Shown here: in pieces, positions 7,431 to 16,291 of the stretch | Numbering within the stretch: position 1 is the first letter of the stretch | How the letters are laid out: the number at the start of each line of letters is the position of its first letter | Assembly: GCA_002402825.1 (NCBI GenBank) | Contig: DHGP01000042.1 | Span: forward strand, 1 to 47,997 | Direction of reading: 5' to 3' | Origin: Firmicutes bacterium UBA4795 | GTDB taxonomy: Bacteria; Bacillota; Desulfotomaculia; Desulfotomaculales; Nap2-2B | DNA length: 47,997 nucleotides | Made by a program: the position numbers and the translations under genes | The notes under the pieces: generated by a model | The model's database searches: none | Told to the model about the DNA's origin: nothing | The model's input: the letters and a program-made list of their open reading frames with translations, nothing else

Positions 7431-8108
7431 TCAATAACTGGTTGCAAAATTATGGTATCCAATCCTGGTAATTACCGGCAGTGTACGAATCCACTTATCG
7501 GTTGCAATTTCAGGATTATAAAAAAAGGTTGCTCCATGAGTAGGGTCGTTTCCCTTTAATGCCTCAAGAGCTGCTTTATAGGCTTTTTCATCCGGTTCCA
7601 GGTTTATGGTCCCGTCCTTTACCGGTGAAAACTGGTAAGTGCAACTATTTTTCTGCATAATTACTTCCGGAACTGTATCTGGAAACAGATTACTTCTTAC
7701 GCGGTTAAGGACCACTGCACCAACAGCTACCTGCCCTAAAAAACTTTCCCCCCGCGCTTCGGCGTAAATTATTTTGGCCAGTAATCTAAGGTCCTCGGTC
7801 GAAATGAAGGACGGTAAAAAAGCAGGCAAATTTTTTTCTTCGCCAGCTAGAACTAAAATTTCACCCGGATAGATTAAATCATTCTGCTGCTCATTAATTT
7901 CCCTTAACTTATTTAAGGGTACCTTATATTCTTGAGCAATTTTACCTAAAGTATCTCCTTCTTTAACTATATAACATATTCCGCTTGCTTTTAAATCCTC
8001 TTTTGTTTTTTCCTCCTCTAAACCATACGTTTGTTTGGTAACTATCCCTCCGGTAAAAGATAAAATTACCAACATAATGCAGCCTAACCTGCTTATTTTG
8101 GTAAACAT
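7431..8108 (-). CDS. LysM-SleB family cell-wall (spore cortex) hydrolase, 225 aa
   Basis: Predicted exported peptidoglycan hydrolase. Residues 1-30 form a signal peptide with a hydrophobic core (LGCIMLVILSFTGGIV). A LysM domain follows at about 45-90 (YIVKEGDTLGKIAQEYKVP). The C-terminal SleB/Hydrolase_2 domain (about 105-225) carries IIYAEARGES with the catalytic glutamate, VGAVVLNRV, and the end GATFFYNPEIATD. SleB enzymes are lytic transglycosylases acting on spore cortex muramic-lactam; CwlJ-like or vegetative hydrolases are alternatives. AAAGGAG lies eight bases before the ATG. Minus-strand GTATA and CAATATT elements upstream weakly resemble a forespore SigG promoter; this is only suggestive. 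Confidence 0.85.
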   Translation of the reverse strand: MFTKISRLGCIMLVILSFTGGIVTKQTYGLEEEKTKEDLKASGICYIVKEGDTLGKIAQEYKVPLNKLREINEQQNDLIYPGEILVLAGEEKNLPAFLPSFISTEDLRLLAKIIYAEARGESFLGQVAVGAVVLNRVRSNLFPDTVPEVIMQKNSCTYQFSPVKDGTINLEPDEKAYKAALEALKGNDPTHGATFFYNPEIATDKWIRTLPVITRIGYHNFATSY

Positions 8109-8168
8109 TATCTACTCCTTTCTGGCTTTAAATATTGTACCCAGAAAGAAGGAAAATATACCTTATAC

Positions 8169-9407
8169 TTAATTAAATTTTAAATTTGAAATTAGCCGGA
8201 CATATTTCCGCTTTCCGGCCTGAATAACCATGCCGTTTACGGGAACTAATTTATAAACCGGGTCAGTTATTTTTTCCCCGTTTATTTTAACCCCTCCCTG
8301 CTGGATTAAACGCCTCCCTTCACTGGTGCTGGAAGTAAGTCCGGCCAGCAACATAAGCTTAGGTAACCAGATAAAACCCTGGGAATCAAGCACGGTTGGC
8401 GCAAGGTTAAAATCAGGGATGTCTTCCGGTAACTCCTTTTGCTGAAAAACCCTTTTAAATTCTTCTTCTGCCTGTAAGGCAGCCTCTTTACCATGATAAA
8501 TAGTAACAATTTCCCGGGCCAACCGCATTTTTATGTCACGCGGGTGTAACACTCCCTGCGTCAGGCCATCCTTTAAGCGGCGTTGTTCTTCTATAGAAAG
8601 CATTGTTGCCAATTCAAAATAACGAAACATTAAATGGTCAGGCAAAGACATTGTTTTACCGTACATTTCCTGAGGTGGTTCGTTAATTCCAATGTAGTTG
8701 CCCAGGCTTTTGCTCATTTTTTGGCTGCCGTCTAAGCCTTCTAAAATAGGCATCATTAAAGCGACCTGTGGTTCCTGGCCGTATTCTTTTTGCAAGGTTC
8801 GCCCCATTAAAAGGTTAAACTTTTGATCTGTTCCCCCTAATTCCACATCAGCCTGTAAAACAACCGAATCATATCCCTGCATAAGGGGATAAAAAAATTC
8901 ATGAATCCCAATGGGATAACCTTCTTTAAACCGCCGGTTAAAATCATCTCGTTCTAACATGCGCGCTACGGTGTATTTAGCCGCCAACTGAATTACCTGG
9001 GCAAATTTTAGTGAAGCCAACCACTGGCTGTTAAAAAGTAGCTTTGTTTTTTCCGGGATTAATATTTTATAAATTTGCTTTTCGTACGTAAGGGCATTAG
9101 CCCTAACCTCTTCCTCCTCTAGTTGCCGGCGCATTTCCTTTTCTCCGGTGGGATCCCCAATCCTGGCCGTAAAATCACCTAAAATAAGGAGTGCTTCATG
9201 ACCTAAAACTTGAAACTGCCGCATTTTTTGCAATACCACCGTATGCCCTAAATGAATATCTGGAGCCGTAGGGTCCAACCCTAATTTTATTCGTAATGGC
9301 TTACCGGTAGCTTTCGTCCGTTTAAGTTTTTGGAGGAGTTCCTCTTCCGGAATTATTTCTACCGTCCCTCTTTTGATTATCTCCAATTGTTGTTCCGCTT
9401 TATGCAC
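8169..9407 (-). CDS. tyrS: Tyrosyl-tRNA synthetase, TyrZ clade, 412 aa
   Basis: Charges tRNA-Tyr with tyrosine. The class I signatures are PDIHLGHT (HIGH at 52-55) and QKMSKS (KMSKS at 230-234); GDFTARIGDPTGEK and GGTDQKFNLLMGR line the active site. The C-terminal S4-like RNA-binding domain includes SEGRRLIQQGGVKINGEK. Length and the region around HLGHTVVLQKMRQFQ place it in the TyrZ-type clade rather than the shorter TyrS type. AAAGGAGG lies upstream of ATG 9407 (spacing about 12). I see no T-box antiterminator in the 268-base upstream region, unlike many Firmicutes synthetase genes; a SigA-like promoter is at 9459-9488. Confidence 0.96.
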   Translation of the reverse strand: MHKAEQQLEIIKRGTVEIIPEEELLQKLKRTKATGKPLRIKLGLDPTAPDIHLGHTVVLQKMRQFQVLGHEALLILGDFTARIGDPTGEKEMRRQLEEEEVRANALTYEKQIYKILIPEKTKLLFNSQWLASLKFAQVIQLAAKYTVARMLERDDFNRRFKEGYPIGIHEFFYPLMQGYDSVVLQADVELGGTDQKFNLLMGRTLQKEYGQEPQVALMMPILEGLDGSQKMSKSLGNYIGINEPPQEMYGKTMSLPDHLMFRYFELATMLSIEEQRRLKDGLTQGVLHPRDIKMRLAREIVTIYHGKEAALQAEEEFKRVFQQKELPEDIPDFNLAPTVLDSQGFIWLPKLMLLAGLTSSTSEGRRLIQQGGVKINGEKITDPVYKLVPVNGMVIQAGKRKYVRLISNLKFN

Positions 9408-9458
9408 AAATGACCGTCCTCCTTTCCTAACTTCTCCCGTTATTTAGTCAACTTTTTT

Positions 9459-9488
9459 ATTATACCAAATATTATAAAGCTGGCTCAA
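9459..9488 (-). promoter_or_regulatory. SigA-like promoter for tyrS
   Basis: Minus strand TTGAGC (9488-9483), an 18-base spacer, TATAAT (9464-9459). A second TATAAT, on the plus strand at 9533-9538, may serve the divergent penicillin-binding protein gene, but it lacks a good -35 box. Confidence 0.55.
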
Positions 9489-9675
9489 GAAAAGAGAGCT
9501 TAAAATACTGTAATCCCTCCCGGTAATAATGTTATAATACAGGTAATGCATATGCATTATTCATCGTTTAGCGGGTCTGCTTAATAATTAATAGTCTTTA
9601 GGGCATAATATAGGAAAAATATAACTATTCAGCTACCAGCTTATTCTTTAAAAAGGAGAATTGTAAACTTATATT

Positions 9676-11862
9676 ATGGCGGCCAAAAAAAGAAGGTTAA
9701 ATAAATTTCGGGCCTTTGTATTTGTTTTGGGATTTTTGGTTTTTATTGGCGCCAGCGCGGCTTTTGGTTTATTTGTGGTAAGCATTAAAGACCTCCCTGT
9801 TTGGCAGGAAAACTGGCTGTCTTTTAATACCCCTTCTTTTTTTTATGACCAGGAGGAAAAACTTATTGCCAGTGTGGGAACAAAAAATAGCCTTCCCGTA
9901 AAGATAAAGGATATTCCCCTTCAAGTGCAACAAGCCTTTATTGCCGTTGAAGACGAACGTTTTTACCAGCATCACGGTATTGACTTCCAAGCTATAGCCC
10001 GGGCAGCCTGGTACAATTTAAAAAGTGGCGGTATATATCAGGGGGCCAGTACCATTACCCAACAGTTGGTTAAAATTTCTTTTTTAAGCGCTCCAGACAC
10101 CTTGCCGGAAAGGACCTTAAAAAGAAAAATTCAAGAGGCAATTTTAGCTTTTTTACTGGAACGGCGACTAGGCAAAAAGGAAATTTTAGAAAAATACTTA
10201 AACGAGATTTATTTTGGCGAAGGAGCGTACGGAATTAAGGCAGCCGCTCAAACTTTTTTTGCCAAGGACCCAGAGGAGTTAAATTTACCCGAAATAGCCC
10301 TTTTAGCCGGTTTACCTCAATCACCAAACAACTATTCCCCATTCCAGTACCCTTCAAGGGCCATAAAACGCCGTGACCAGGTCTTGCAAGCCATGCTGGA
10401 AAATAATTTTATTAATTGGAAAAAGATGGAAGAAGTTAAAAAGGTTTCTCTAAGTCAAATATTAAAGCCAAGAAAAAAAAACCAGTACCCTTACCCTTAC
10501 TTTGTAGATTACGTGACCGAACAACTGGTAAAAAGTTATGGGGAAGAAATGGTTTATAAAGGAGGATTACGGGTCTATACAACCCTGGACGCCCGTATCC
10601 AAAAAGCAGCCGAAAAAGCCCTGGCCAACAAGAGCAACTTTCCTTCTTCCGTACGTGATAGTAACGGCATTATCCAGCCCCAGGGGGCAGCCATAATTCT
10701 TGACCCCCAAAACGGGTACATTAAAGCTCTAGTCGGGGGACGCGAACACATCCATCTTCGGGCTTGGAATCGGGCCACCAGGGAATCAAGGTCACCGGGT
10801 TCAGCAATAAAGCCAATTGTTGTTTACGGGCCAGCTATAGAACTAAGGGGTTTGGGTCCGGCTTCAATTGTAGATGATGTTCCTGTAAAATATGGTTCTT
10901 TTACCCCACATAACTATGACGGTCGTTACCGGGGTTTAGTCACCTTACGCACGGCGCTTGCCCATTCCTTAAATGTACCGGCCGTAAAAATTTTAATGGA
11001 TGAAGTCGGTCTTCCTCAAGCTTTAAGTTTTGCCCGTACTTTAGGAATTCCTTTAGAGGACAAAGTACAAGGCCCAAGCACTGCTTTAGGTGGTTTACAT
11101 AAAGGAGTAACTCCTTTACAAATGGCGGCTGCTTACGGAGCCTTTGCTAACCAGGGCACTTATTTTGAGCCTACGGCTATCTTAAAAGTAGAATCATCAA
11201 ACGGTAAAGTTTTATACGAACATCAGCTTAAACCTTATCCAGTAATGAAACCTACTACGGCTTTCCTGGTAACGGATATGCTTAAATCAGTGATCGAAAA
11301 TGGGACCGGAGCTAATGCCCGGTTAAATCGTCCGGCCGCAGGAAAGACAGGAACTAGTGATTTGGGAAAAGATCTTTGGTTTTGTGGTTACACCCCGGAG
11401 CTAGTTTGCGTGGTTTGGATTGGTTATGACAAACCAAAAGCCATGCCGCTTGAGTTTGGCGGCCGTTATTCAGCCTTGATCTGGCGACAAATTATGCAGG
11501 AGGCTTTGCAAAATTCACCGGTGAGAGACTTTCCCCGCCCGGCCGGAATTGTTACCGCGACGGTAGACAGTAAGTCAGGTTTTCTTCCCGGTCCTAATAC
11601 TCCGCCGGACCACACCGTAACTGATTATTTTGTTGAAGGAACAGTACCTACTTCCGAAGACCATACCCATGTTTTGGTGGAGGTATGCGCTTTAACCGGA
11701 CTGCTAGCCAACGAATATTGTCCCGTACGAATTACCAAGGTGTTAATAAAACTTCCCTACCAAGTACCGGATTACGTAGAAGATTATAATTTGCGCGTAC
11801 CCTCCAGACAATGTAGTTTACATAATCCTTTTACTACTTTTGACAATAAAGAAATAAAATAG
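9676..11862 (+). CDS. Class A penicillin-binding protein (PBP1A family), 728 aa
   Basis: Bifunctional peptidoglycan glycosyltransferase/transpeptidase anchored in the membrane. A short cytoplasmic KKRR segment precedes one transmembrane helix (about 11-35). The GT51 domain has EDERFYQHHG (92-101, catalytic Glu92) and STITQQLVK (125-133). The transpeptidase domain carries SAIK (376-379, acyl-enzyme serine 376), SLN (431-433) and KTGT (557-560). The C-terminal extension beyond 640 holds two cysteines (TGLLANEYCP). AAGGAG is about 17 bases from the ATG, longer than usual; no better in-frame start is seen. The gene is divergent from tyrS and convergent with thrS. Confidence 0.93.
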   Translation: MAAKKRRLNKFRAFVFVLGFLVFIGASAAFGLFVVSIKDLPVWQENWLSFNTPSFFYDQEEKLIASVGTKNSLPVKIKDIPLQVQQAFIAVEDERFYQHHGIDFQAIARAAWYNLKSGGIYQGASTITQQLVKISFLSAPDTLPERTLKRKIQEAILAFLLERRLGKKEILEKYLNEIYFGEGAYGIKAAAQTFFAKDPEELNLPEIALLAGLPQSPNNYSPFQYPSRAIKRRDQVLQAMLENNFINWKKMEEVKKVSLSQILKPRKKNQYPYPYFVDYVTEQLVKSYGEEMVYKGGLRVYTTLDARIQKAAEKALANKSNFPSSVRDSNGIIQPQGAAIILDPQNGYIKALVGGREHIHLRAWNRATRESRSPGSAIKPIVVYGPAIELRGLGPASIVDDVPVKYGSFTPHNYDGRYRGLVTLRTALAHSLNVPAVKILMDEVGLPQALSFARTLGIPLEDKVQGPSTALGGLHKGVTPLQMAAAYGAFANQGTYFEPTAILKVESSNGKVLYEHQLKPYPVMKPTTAFLVTDMLKSVIENGTGANARLNRPAAGKTGTSDLGKDLWFCGYTPELVCVVWIGYDKPKAMPLEFGGRYSALIWRQIMQEALQNSPVRDFPRPAGIVTATVDSKSGFLPGPNTPPDHTVTDYFVEGTVPTSEDHTHVLVEVCALTGLLANEYCPVRITKVLIKLPYQVPDYVEDYNLRVPSRQCSLHNPFTTFDNKEIK

Positions 11863-11904
11863 CAATATAAGGTATGGTTTTGTTAAGTTATCGGTATAGC
11901 CATA

Positions 11905-13821
11905 TTAATTTAAGGCTTTGGTTTCGATTTTTTGTTTTATCATTTGCACCAGTGGCACAAGATGGATAGGACCCTGGTCTCCATGTAAATGATGGCGTAA
12001 GGCTACCGTACCACTAGCTACTTCTTTATCCCCTATGACCAACATATAAGGTATTTTACGGAGCTGGGCATCTCGAATCTTATAATTAACTTTTTCTCGG
12101 CGGGTATCTAATTCCGTTCGGATTTGTTCTTTTTCCAGGATGGCCGCAACCTCCTTAGCGTGAGCCACGTGACGGTCAGCGATAGGCAACACTTTAGCTT
12201 GTACCGGGGCCAGCCAGACCGGCAAGTTGCCGGCGTAATGCTCAATTAAAATCCCTATAAAACGCTCTATACTACCAAAAATTACCCGGTGAATCATTAC
12301 CGGACGATGTTTTTGTCCATCTTCGCCAATATAAAATAAATCAAACTTTTCGGGCATCAAAAAATCCAACTGGATGGTGCCGCATTGCCAGGTACGACCT
12401 AAACAATCTTCTAAATGAAAGTCAATTTTAGGGCCGTAAAAGGCACCATCCCCTACATTTAGCTTATAGTCCATATCTTTAGCTTGCAGCGCGTCTTGTA
12501 AGGCGCGGGTAGCCATTTCCCAAATTTCTTCTGTGCCCATAGCCTTTTCAGGTTTAGTAGAAAGTTCAACCCGGTATTTAAAGCCAAAAACCTGGTAAAA
12601 TTGTTCCACTATATTTATTACCCCAACAATCTCCTTTTTTACCTGGTCCGGCAGCATATATATGTGCGCGTCATCCTGGGTAAAACAGCGCAGGCGCATC
12701 AAGCCATGCAGGACGCCGGAAAGCTCATGCCGGTGCACCAGGCCAAGCTCAGCCAGGCGAACAGGTAAATCACGGTAACTGTGCAAACGGCTCCGGTAAA
12801 TCAACATGCTGCCTGGACAATTCATTGGTTTTACGGCAAAATCTTTTTCGTCAACTTTAGTAAAGTACATATTTTCCCGGTAGTGTTCCCAATGCCCCGA
12901 CTGTTCCCATAAACCTTGACTCAAGATAAGAGGGGTTTTAATTTCCTGGTATCCTTGTTTTTTATGTTCCTCACGCCAAAATTGGACTAGCTGGTTATAT
13001 AAAACCATACCGGCCGGGTGAAAAAAGGGGAAACCCGGCCCCTCTTCTTGAAAGCTAAACAGATCCAGTTCAACGCCCAAACGGCGATGATCACGGCGCT
13101 TTGCCTCCTCCTGCCGAAACAAATATTCCTCCAGTTGGGCTTGCGAGACAAAAGCAGTTCCGTAAATACGCTGCAGCATTTTATTTTTCTCGTTTCCCCG
13201 CCAGTACGCGCCCGCTACACCGGTTAATTTTACCGCGCCTAAATTCCTGGTTGAAGGAATGTGGGGCCCAGCACAAAGGTCTGTAAATTCTCCCTGGGTG
13301 TAAAGAGAAACAATGGGGGTATTGGTTAAATCGTTAATTAATTCTACTTTATAATCTTCCTTTGCTTCACCAAATTTTACTAAGGCTTCTTCCCGCGCTA
13401 ATTCCGTCCGTGTAAAAGGAAGATTGTCTTTAATAATACTCTTCATTTCTTGTTCAATCTTTTCTAATTTTTCCGGAGTAAACCTTTCCGGAGCATCAAA
13501 ATCATAGTAAAAACCGTCTTTAATCGCCGGGCCAATGGCCAGTTTCGTTTGAGGATACAAACGTTTTACTGCCTGAGCTAAAACGTGAGCGGCACTGTGC
13601 CTGAAAACTTGTTTCCCCTCGTCGTCTTCAAAAGTAAGAAATCTTACCTTTGTATCCTGTGTTAACGGGTAACTTAAATCTACTAACTGCTTATTATTTA
13701 TTTGAGCCGCTAAAACTATCCGGGCTAAGTCCGGATTCTCATCCCTGGCTACCTGAGCCAAAGTTGTACCTGCCTCGTATTCTTTTACCTTACCATCAGT
13801 TAAAGTAACCTTTATTTTCAC
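11905..13821 (-). CDS. thrS: Threonyl-tRNA synthetase, 638 aa
   Basis: Charges tRNA-Thr and edits mis-charged serine. The N-terminal TGS domain (1-62) is followed by the editing domain with HSAAHVLAQAVKRLYP and DLCAGPHIPST. The class II catalytic core contains MNCPGSMLIYRSR (zinc-binding cysteine), RLAELGLVHRHELSGVLHGL (motif 2) and the C-terminal anticodon-binding domain (VLPIADRHVAHAKEVA onward). Full length. Translation begins at GTG 13821, with AAGGAAG about nine bases upstream. The 52-base gap behind mutS2 has no promoter or T-box, so thrS is probably transcribed from the mutS2 side or from a weak promoter inside mutS2. Confidence 0.96.
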   Translation of the reverse strand: MKIKVTLTDGKVKEYEAGTTLAQVARDENPDLARIVLAAQINNKQLVDLSYPLTQDTKVRFLTFEDDEGKQVFRHSAAHVLAQAVKRLYPQTKLAIGPAIKDGFYYDFDAPERFTPEKLEKIEQEMKSIIKDNLPFTRTELAREEALVKFGEAKEDYKVELINDLTNTPIVSLYTQGEFTDLCAGPHIPSTRNLGAVKLTGVAGAYWRGNEKNKMLQRIYGTAFVSQAQLEEYLFRQEEAKRRDHRRLGVELDLFSFQEEGPGFPFFHPAGMVLYNQLVQFWREEHKKQGYQEIKTPLILSQGLWEQSGHWEHYRENMYFTKVDEKDFAVKPMNCPGSMLIYRSRLHSYRDLPVRLAELGLVHRHELSGVLHGLMRLRCFTQDDAHIYMLPDQVKKEIVGVINIVEQFYQVFGFKYRVELSTKPEKAMGTEEIWEMATRALQDALQAKDMDYKLNVGDGAFYGPKIDFHLEDCLGRTWQCGTIQLDFLMPEKFDLFYIGEDGQKHRPVMIHRVIFGSIERFIGILIEHYAGNLPVWLAPVQAKVLPIADRHVAHAKEVAAILEKEQIRTELDTRREKVNYKIRDAQLRKIPYMLVIGDKEVASGTVALRHHLHGDQGPIHLVPLVQMIKQKIETKALN

Positions 13822-13873
13822 GCTAACTTCTTCCTTATCAAAATTTTTTTGTTGTTGTCAACAGAATCGTCCT

Positions 13874-16234
13874 CTAAAATTCCACTATGGTTACCCCGGC
13901 CCCACCTTCCGTAAGTTCACCCAAACGAAAGGCCTTTATTCTAAAGTCATTTTTCAGCTGTTCATGGATAGCCTGCCTTAAAATGCCCATACCCTTACCG
14001 TGAATTAACTCTGCTCGGGGCAGTCCGGCTAAAACAGCATCGTCCAAGTATTGATTCAACTGATATAAAGCTTCTTCACGTGAAAGGCCGCGTAAATCCA
14101 GTTTTGTCTCAATATGACGGGCCTTTTCAGCCAATAAAGCGGCTACTTGAGTGCTCCCGGCCGAGGCATTAAATTTAACGCCCCGGCGTTTGTTCTCTGG
14201 ACAGCACAGCTCTTGCGGGGGCACATTTATCTTAAGTATTCCCACCTGGACCTGTACCATCCCGTCTTCAGCAAGATTTTGGACAAAGCCGCTTTGTTTT
14301 AACCGCGGCAAATAAACTTCTTGCCCCACCGCCACCACCGGGAGGGGCGTTAAATTTAACGCCCCTACGCGTCCAGCGGATACCCTTTTTATCTGGAGCT
14401 TTTTTCTAACTTCTTGAATAGCTCTCTCACGTTCTTTATTATTTTTAGTTATTAGTTTAGCCCTTAGTTCTTTAACTGCTTCTTCGGCTTGCCTCTTGGC
14501 CTCTCGCGTTATTTCTTCGGCTTTTTCCCAGGCGTTTTTTAAAATAGTATCCCGCTGCGCGGTTACTTTAGCCAGGCGGTCTTGATAAAGCTTTTTTAAG
14601 GCCTTAGCCTGTTGGTATTTTTTTTGAGTTTGGTGAAGGACTTTTTCTGTTTTTTGCTGTTGCTTATTTATAACATTCAGCAAATCTGATGTTTTAATTT
14701 GTTCGGGGGTTAAAAATTCTTTAGCCCGGGACACTACCTTCTCCGCCAATCCACATTTCAAAGCCACTTCAAAAGCTAACGATAGCCCAGGCCGCCCCAT
14801 TAAAAGACGATAAGTAGGTTTGAAGGTAACCGGGTCAAATTCTACACAGGCGTTAACCGCCTTTTTATGGGTTAAAGCAAAATTTTTAAGTTCGCCATAA
14901 TGAGTAGTGGCAATTGTTTTAGCTCCTTTAGCCTGAAGTTTTTCTAAAACTGCTTGGGCTAAGGCCGCTCCTTCCACCGGATCAGTGCCCATCCCTAATT
15001 CGTCCAACAAAACAAGGCTACCAGAATTAGCCCTATTTAAAATTTCTTTTAAATTAAATAAATGGGCTGAAAAAGTGCTTAGGGAATGCTCAATACTTTG
15101 TTCATCCCCAATATCCGCCAAAACTGTTTCAAAAAGCCCTATCTTTGTCCCTTCTTCGGCCGGGACGTGCAAACCTGCTTGCGCCATAATAATAGTTAAG
15201 CCAATTGTTTTTAAAGCTACTGTTTTTCCTCCGGCATTAGGCCCAGTAATAATCAAGGTATCATATTCCTGACCCAATTTAACCGATATGGGAACCGCCT
15301 TTTTAGGATCAAGTAAAGGGTGGCGTCCTTGTTTAATATCCAGGTAATATTCAGGAATAATTTCCGGTGCAAAAGCGTTTATAGTTTGACTGTAAATAGC
15401 TTTAGCCATAATAAAATCCAATTGACCTAAAATCGTCATGGCCTGGTTTAGCTCCGCCTGTCTTTCGGCTACCGCCTGGGTAAGAATATATAAAAGGCGG
15501 TTAATTTCTTTCGCCTCGCGCGCCTGCAAGCGGCGCATTTCATTGCCTGGTTCAATTAGTTCCATTGGTTCAATATAAAGGGTTGCGCCGCTGGCTGATT
15601 GATCATGAATAATTCCCGGTACCTGATAGCGGTTTTCCTGTTTCACCGGAACAACATAACGTTCGCCTCGCATTGTAACAATAAGGTCCTGGAAATATTT
15701 TAAATAAGCAGGAGCGCGAAGCATTCTCTCTAACCGTTCTTTTATTTGCTGCTTAACGTTTACCAACTGGCGGCGAATGTTAGCTAGTTCTGGCGATGCC
15801 TGGTCCATTACCTCTCCTGACGGAGAAAGTACAGCCGTAATTTTCCTCTCCAGGGCGGTAAAATCGCCTAAGCTGGTCCCTAGCTGCTCCAACAAAGGAT
15901 ATTGTCCCTTATGCTTTGCGAAAAATGTTTTAATTTGACGGCAGGTGGCAAGCGTTTTCCCTACTAAAAGCAATTCGGCTGGAGTTAAAGTAACCCCCCG
16001 GGTAGCTTTGACAATCTCTGCTCTAAGGTCAAACCAGTTTTGCAGTACGGCACTTGGCTCTTTGCGCCGTAACTCTTTTCCTTCGGTTGTCTGGGCCTGT
16101 TCCTTCAAAATCGTGGCTAAATCCATATAAGGACGTAAAGACAACACCTTCTCCCGGCCAAGCTGTGAGACGGTAAAAGAAGCAATTTTCTCTAAAACTT
16201 TATCATATTCCAGACGAAGTAAACTGCGCTCCAA
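13874..16234 (-). CDS. mutS2: Endonuclease MutS2, 786 aa
   Basis: ATPase and nuclease that suppresses homologous recombination and, in Bacillus, splits collided ribosomes. Walker A GPNAGGKT lies at 331-338, followed by DIGDEQSIEHSLSTFS and LLDELGMGTDP (Walker B). A long coiled region (about 480-600) precedes the C-terminal Smr domain with LIHGKGMGILR. The open frame extends upstream, but the family start is LERSLLRLEYDK; TTG 16234 gives that start with AAGGAAG eight bases before it and the usual length of about 785. The upstream extension is translated palindromic repeat and nif3-like antisense frame. Two family 1 palindromes lie inside the coding sequence (14165-14184, 14344-14365), between the coiled region and Smr. 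Confidence 0.93.
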   Translation of the reverse strand: MERSLLRLEYDKVLEKIASFTVSQLGREKVLSLRPYMDLATILKEQAQTTEGKELRRKEPSAVLQNWFDLRAEIVKATRGVTLTPAELLLVGKTLATCRQIKTFFAKHKGQYPLLEQLGTSLGDFTALERKITAVLSPSGEVMDQASPELANIRRQLVNVKQQIKERLERMLRAPAYLKYFQDLIVTMRGERYVVPVKQENRYQVPGIIHDQSASGATLYIEPMELIEPGNEMRRLQAREAKEINRLLYILTQAVAERQAELNQAMTILGQLDFIMAKAIYSQTINAFAPEIIPEYYLDIKQGRHPLLDPKKAVPISVKLGQEYDTLIITGPNAGGKTVALKTIGLTIIMAQAGLHVPAEEGTKIGLFETVLADIGDEQSIEHSLSTFSAHLFNLKEILNRANSGSLVLLDELGMGTDPVEGAALAQAVLEKLQAKGAKTIATTHYGELKNFALTHKKAVNACVEFDPVTFKPTYRLLMGRPGLSLAFEVALKCGLAEKVVSRAKEFLTPEQIKTSDLLNVINKQQQKTEKVLHQTQKKYQQAKALKKLYQDRLAKVTAQRDTILKNAWEKAEEITREAKRQAEEAVKELRAKLITKNNKERERAIQEVRKKLQIKRVSAGRVGALNLTPLPVVAVGQEVYLPRLKQSGFVQNLAEDGMVQVQVGILKINVPPQELCCPENKRRGVKFNASAGSTQVAALLAEKARHIETKLDLRGLSREEALYQLNQYLDDAVLAGLPRAELIHGKGMGILRQAIHEQLKNDFRIKAFRLGELTEGGAGVTIVEF
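14165..14184. repeat. Palindrome inside mutS2, copy 2
   Basis: GGCATTAAATTTAACGCCCC on the plus strand; a near-perfect palindrome (one A-C pair, a G-U wobble in the RNA of one strand). It shares the core GCGTTAAATTTAA with the copy at 14344 but is read in a different frame (RRGVKFNAS) of MutS2. Confidence 0.65.
14344..14365. repeat. Perfect 22-bp palindrome inside mutS2, copy 1
   Basis: Arms GGGGCGTTAAA and TTTAACGCCCC are perfectly self-complementary. On the coding strand it is preceded by GTA, giving the family 1 end GTAGGGGCG. It encodes part of RVGALNLTPLP, a proline-rich piece of the linker before the Smr domain. Confidence 0.75.
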
Positions 16235-16263
16235 AAAAGCATCTTCCTTTTGGCTGTCCTCTG

Positions 16264-16291
16264 GTAGGGGCGTATGGCAATACGCCCTTAC
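16264..16291. repeat. Family 1 palindrome at the nif3-like/mutS2 junction
   Basis: Begins GTAGGGGCGTAT, loop GGCA, then ATACGCCC and TTAC. The eight-base arms pair perfectly (16268-16275 with 16280-16287). The terminal TTAC contributes the TAA stop codon of the NIF3-like gene on the minus strand (16288-16290). Confidence 0.75.

Noticed and set aside
13018..13286. Plus-strand open frames inside thrS
   Set aside because: Shadow frames of the conserved threonyl-tRNA synthetase catalytic and editing regions; no ribosome sites.
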